Shown here: piece by piece, positions 61,091 to 64,000 of the stretch
Layout: the number at the start of each line of letters is the position of its first letter
Numbering within the stretch: the first letter of the stretch is position 1
Source: Rubritalea marina DSM 17716
Lineage (GTDB): Bacteria; Verrucomicrobiota; Verrucomicrobiia; Verrucomicrobiales; Akkermansiaceae
Length of the DNA stretch: 64,000 nucleotides
Reading direction: 5' to 3'
Assembly (NCBI RefSeq): GCF_000378105.1
Contig: NZ_KB899249.1
Location: 1-64,000 of the forward strand
Program-made: the position numbers and the translations under genes
The notes under the pieces: generated by a model
The model's database searches: none
Told to the model about the DNA's origin: nothing
What the model saw: the letters and a program-made list of their open reading frames with translations, nothing else

Positions 61091-62539
61091 TTACTTGAGA
61101 AGGTTGAGAAGGAGGTTGGGGCAAAGGCCAACAGCGAGGAGTACCAGGCTGAGTAGGATAGCAGGGGCTTTTTCTGCAAATGTGAGGTCGCTGGCGCTGG
61201 CGCAGCGGTCGGCGGCTGGCCCATGGAAGGTGTTGCGGAAGGCGCGCAGCATGTAGACAGCGCTGATCACCACGCCCCAGATGGCGATGATGGTGGTGAT
61301 TTGCACGGGTCCGAGTGCTTGCTCTGGGGACCAGCCTTCAAAGCCGGAGAAGAATACCATGATTTCACCAGCGAAGTTAGCGAGGCCGGGAAGTCCAATT
61401 GATGCCATGGCTACGAGCCCGAATAAGAAGGCGAGCTTTGGTGCCGCCTTAGCGAGTCCGCCGAGTTTGTTCATTTCGAGGGTGCCGGTTTTGGCCTCAA
61501 TACGATCGGCGAGTGAGAAGGAAAGAGCGATCGAGATGCCATGGGCAAACATGAGTAGGACTGCGGCGGAGGCGGCTAGTGTCAGTGATTGCGTTGTGGG
61601 GTCAACGATATTGCCTCCCGCTGCAATGGCTGCGCCAATGGCTAGGAAGATGTAACCCATGTGCATCACTGAGGAAGCGCCTAGCATGTTATCGAGACGC
61701 TTTTGGTTGATGGTCACTAGTCCCATCCAGAGGATGTTGAAGAGCAGCAAGACGAGGAGGAGGTTGAGCCAATGTTTCATGCCATCCGGGGCGACGGCTA
61801 GGCCGATGCGGAGGAGACCGTAGAGTCCAAATTTTTTGAGAACGCCTGCGTGAAGCATGGCGACGGGTGCGGGAGCTGAAGCGTAGGCTGGAGCTGCCCA
61901 TGAATGGAATGGGAACAGCGAGACGAGGGTGCCGAAGCCGATAATGAGCAAAAGGGCGATGGCGTTCTGATGTTCAGCCACTGGCTGAAGAGAGCTAAAG
62001 GATAGGTCTTCGAGCTGGATTCCAGCGAGGATCAAACCACCGAGAAGGATGATGGAGCCAAAGGCGAGGTAGATGGTAGTTTTCCATGCGATGTTGACGC
62101 GCTCGTGACCACCTCGGCCTAAAATACCAATCATGAGGAAGGTGGGGATCAGAGCGAGCTCGTGGAAGGCGTAGAAGAAAAATAAGTTGGTAGAAACGAA
62201 GGCTCCGATGGCGCCTGCGGCGATGAGGTTGATCGATGCATACCAGAGTCTTTCACGTCCGTCGGGACAGGAACCACTGAGGGCGGCGGCGAGAGTGACA
62301 ATCACAGTGAGGGAGAGCATGACTGCACTCATGCCATCGAGTCCAAGGCTGAAGCTGATTGCTGGGTTTTCAAGTACCAAGACATCCATCGTGCCTGCGC
62401 AGGTAGGACAGAGTGCCGCATAGAGCCCCAAAATCAGGTTGATGCCAGCAGCTCCGAGTGTGATCGTGCGCGCTGGCAGCTTCGCAAAGACTGCAAGAGC
62501 TGCGAGTATGGGAATGAGAATGAGTGCGAGTAGTAGCAT
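61091..62539 (-). CDS. nuoM: NADH-quinone oxidoreductase subunit M
   Basis: A proton-pumping membrane subunit of complex I, 482 residues, about 14 helices. Visible motifs: FSLGLDGMSAVMLSL at the N terminus, FYAFHELALIPTFLMIGILG with the conserved Glu, and the antiporter region VSLFPFHSWAAPAYASAPAPV. Part of the nuoL-M-N block. Confidence 0.96.
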   Translation of the reverse strand: MLLLALILIPILAALAVFAKLPARTITLGAAGINLILGLYAALCPTCAGTMDVLVLENPAISFSLGLDGMSAVMLSLTVIVTLAAALSGSCPDGRERLWYASINLIAAGAIGAFVSTNLFFFYAFHELALIPTFLMIGILGRGGHERVNIAWKTTIYLAFGSIILLGGLILAGIQLEDLSFSSLQPVAEHQNAIALLLIIGFGTLVSLFPFHSWAAPAYASAPAPVAMLHAGVLKKFGLYGLLRIGLAVAPDGMKHWLNLLLVLLLFNILWMGLVTINQKRLDNMLGASSVMHMGYIFLAIGAAIAAGGNIVDPTTQSLTLAASAAVLLMFAHGISIALSFSLADRIEAKTGTLEMNKLGGLAKAAPKLAFLFGLVAMASIGLPGLANFAGEIMVFFSGFEGWSPEQALGPVQITTIIAIWGVVISAVYMLRAFRNTFHGPAADRCASASDLTFAEKAPAILLSLVLLAVGLCPNLLLNLLK

Positions 62540-62584
62540 GGAGGTGAAGTGTGAAGTGAGGTGTGAGCTGTGGGTAACGCAGTC

Positions 62585-64000
62585 TTAGAGAAAGGTGACG
62601 ATGTAGATAATGACGATGGCACCCAGACCTAAAAGGGTGGCGTAGCCTTGGAGTCGGCCGGATTGGCAATGATTACGGAAGAGGTTGCCCGTACCCTGAG
62701 CGATGCGGGTGAGGCCACCCACGAGGAGTCCATTGATGAAGAATTCGTCAATGAAGTGGACGATGGCAGCCACGAGGTCTTGGAAGATCTTGATGAGTAT
62801 CGCGTAGGCTTCGTCAACGTAGAACTTGTTGCGGAAGAGCTGCATCACTTTGTTGTTCGCGAGCGGGTCGCTTTCTTTTCCTTTGTAGAAGACGACGGCC
62901 GCAGCGAGGCCGACCACGAAGGCGGCGATGGAAGCGATGGTGACGCTATTCATTTCAAGGCCGATGTGGGGGTGGAAGTCGTTGAGCGCAGGGATCGCTT
63001 TACCAATCCAGGGTGAAGCAAGCGACATGAGACCGAGGATGAGGAGTGGCACGGCCATGACGAGAGGTACTTCTTTGGCGTGGGCCGCGTGTTCGTCTTT
63101 GGCCTTACCGAAGAAGGCGATGAAGAGCAGGCGGAACATGTAGAATGTGGTGAGCGCGGCTACTGCTACAGCGATGTAAAAGAGCGCGGGGTTGCTCTCG
63201 TGTGCGGCGTGGAGGATGCCTTCTTTAGAGAAGAATCCTGAGGTGAATGGGACTGCAGTCAAACACAGGGTGCCGATAACGAAGGTGATGCCGGTGATGG
63301 GCATTTTCTTGAAGAGGCCACCCATCTTCCAGATGTTTTGTTCGTGGTGGCAGGCGTAGATGACGGCACCAGAGCCTAGGAAGAGGAGCGCCTTGAACCA
63401 TGCGTGGGTGTAGAGGTGGAACATCCCGGCATTCGGGTCGACCAAGCCAACAGCCATCACCATGTAGCCGAGCTGCGAGAGCGTCGAGTAGGCGAGGATC
63501 TTTTTGATGTCGTCTTGCTGAGTGGCCATGAGGGCGGCAGCCAATGAAGTGATCCCACCGATCCAGGCGATAGTGACCGCTGAGCAATCCGGGATGACAT
63601 CGAAGCCGATTGAGAAAAAGAAGCGTGCCATCATGTAGACACCCGCTGCTACCATGGTGGCAGCGTGGATCAGAGCTGAGACTGGAGTTGGTCCCTCCAT
63701 GGCATCGGGAAGCCAGACGTGGAGCGGGAGTTGGGCGGATTTACCAATGGCACCGCAGAAGACGAGGAGGACGGCGGCTCCGAGGAAGGGAGTGGCTGCG
63801 CTGAGAGCCATTTGATCAAAGACGATGGAGCCGGTGATGCCCCAGATCATGAGAATGCCGATGAGGAAACCAAAGTCGCCCACGCGGTTGGAGAGGAAGG
63901 CTTTCTTTGCCGCGTCTGCAGCACTGTCTTTTTGATACCAATGGCCGATGAGCAGGTAGGAAGAAAGACCAACGAGCTCCCAGAAGATAAACATCATGAC
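62585..64000 (-). CDS. nuoL: NADH-quinone oxidoreductase subunit L (5' end outside window)
   Basis: The C-terminal 470 or so residues of the largest antiporter-like complex I subunit, which is normally about 620. It opens mid-protein at MMFIFWELVGLSSYLLIGHWYQ, so the first quarter lies beyond 64000. Visible: LPLHVWLPDAMEGPTPVSALIHAATMVAAG (a typical NuoL/ND5 signature, in two blocks), LAYSTLSQLGYMVMA, and the long C-terminal lateral helix before FINGLLVGG. Confidence 0.95.
   Translation of the reverse strand, partial: VMMFIFWELVGLSSYLLIGHWYQKDSAADAAKKAFLSNRVGDFGFLIGILMIWGITGSIVFDQMALSAATPFLGAAVLLVFCGAIGKSAQLPLHVWLPDAMEGPTPVSALIHAATMVAAGVYMMARFFFSIGFDVIPDCSAVTIAWIGGITSLAAALMATQQDDIKKILAYSTLSQLGYMVMAVGLVDPNAGMFHLYTHAWFKALLFLGSGAVIYACHHEQNIWKMGGLFKKMPITGITFVIGTLCLTAVPFTSGFFSKEGILHAAHESNPALFYIAVAVAALTTFYMFRLLFIAFFGKAKDEHAAHAKEVPLVMAVPLLILGLMSLASPWIGKAIPALNDFHPHIGLEMNSVTIASIAAFVVGLAAAVVFYKGKESDPLANNKVMQLFRNKFYVDEAYAILIKIFQDLVAAIVHFIDEFFINGLLVGGLTRIAQGTGNLFRNHCQSGRLQGYATLLGLGAIVIIYIVTFL

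Overview
The window looks like a piece of a Verrucomicrobiota chromosome, probably a marine, Rubritalea-like member of the Verrucomicrobiales. This is an inference from gene content: a GreA with a very long N-terminal region and a long two-part IspG (both known from chlamydiae and relatives), a TIGR03790 protein, a ThuA-domain secreted protein, a GH75-like protein, and a squalene/phytoene synthase. Most start codons I examined have no clear Shine-Dalgarno sequence. Genes are dense, mostly on the minus strand and mostly housekeeping.

Layout. 1-2.9 kb is an accessory segment: the start of an IS110-type transposase at the left edge, small unrecognised secreted or membrane proteins, and short direct and tandem repeats. 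2.9-9.7 kb holds lepA, three envelope or secreted proteins, folD and miaB. 9.8-10.4 kb holds a tRNA-Arg(CCU) gene whose 3' half is repeated in a 168-bp tandem array. 10.6-22.5 kb carries a ThuA protein, lpxA, radC, ispF, a Mip-like isomerase, several metallo-beta-lactamase-fold hydrolases, tyrS, hisH and hisB. 22.7-35.7 kb has greA, eno, a DivIC/FtsB-like protein, an M20 peptidase, a GH75-like protein and transporters. 35.7-39 kb is a glycolytic block (gap, pgk, tpiA). 39-54.6 kb has lipA, recN, a lysine 2,3-aminomutase family enzyme, a YyaL-type thioredoxin-domain protein, a squalene/phytoene synthase, signal peptidase I, a TolC-like lipoprotein and a MoxR ATPase. 54.7-64 kb has coaD, thiL, a CPBP protease, ispG and the distal complex I genes nuoL (cut by the window end), nuoM and nuoN.

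The most striking observation is in miaB. The reading frame that looks complete begins at an internal Met. The coding sequence really starts 12 codons upstream, at an ATG with an excellent ribosome binding site, and passes through an in-frame TGA exactly where MiaB has its first iron-sulfur cysteine (TYG-C-QMN becomes TYG-TGA-QMN). Directly downstream lies a perfect 8-bp hairpin with a GGU loop, whose size, loop and distance from the TGA match the bacterial SECIS pattern. This predicts a selenocysteine-containing MiaB, with Sec as a presumed ligand of the auxiliary 4Fe-4S cluster. No sel genes or tRNA-Sec are in the window, so the decoding machinery must be looked for elsewhere in the genome.

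Together the genes cover tRNA modification and charging (miaB, tyrS, tRNA-Arg), lipid A and isoprenoid synthesis (lpxA, ispF, ispG, the prenyl synthase), glycolysis, cofactor synthesis (folD, lipA, coaD, thiL), protein export and folding (lepB, the Mip-like isomerase), and respiration (nuo).
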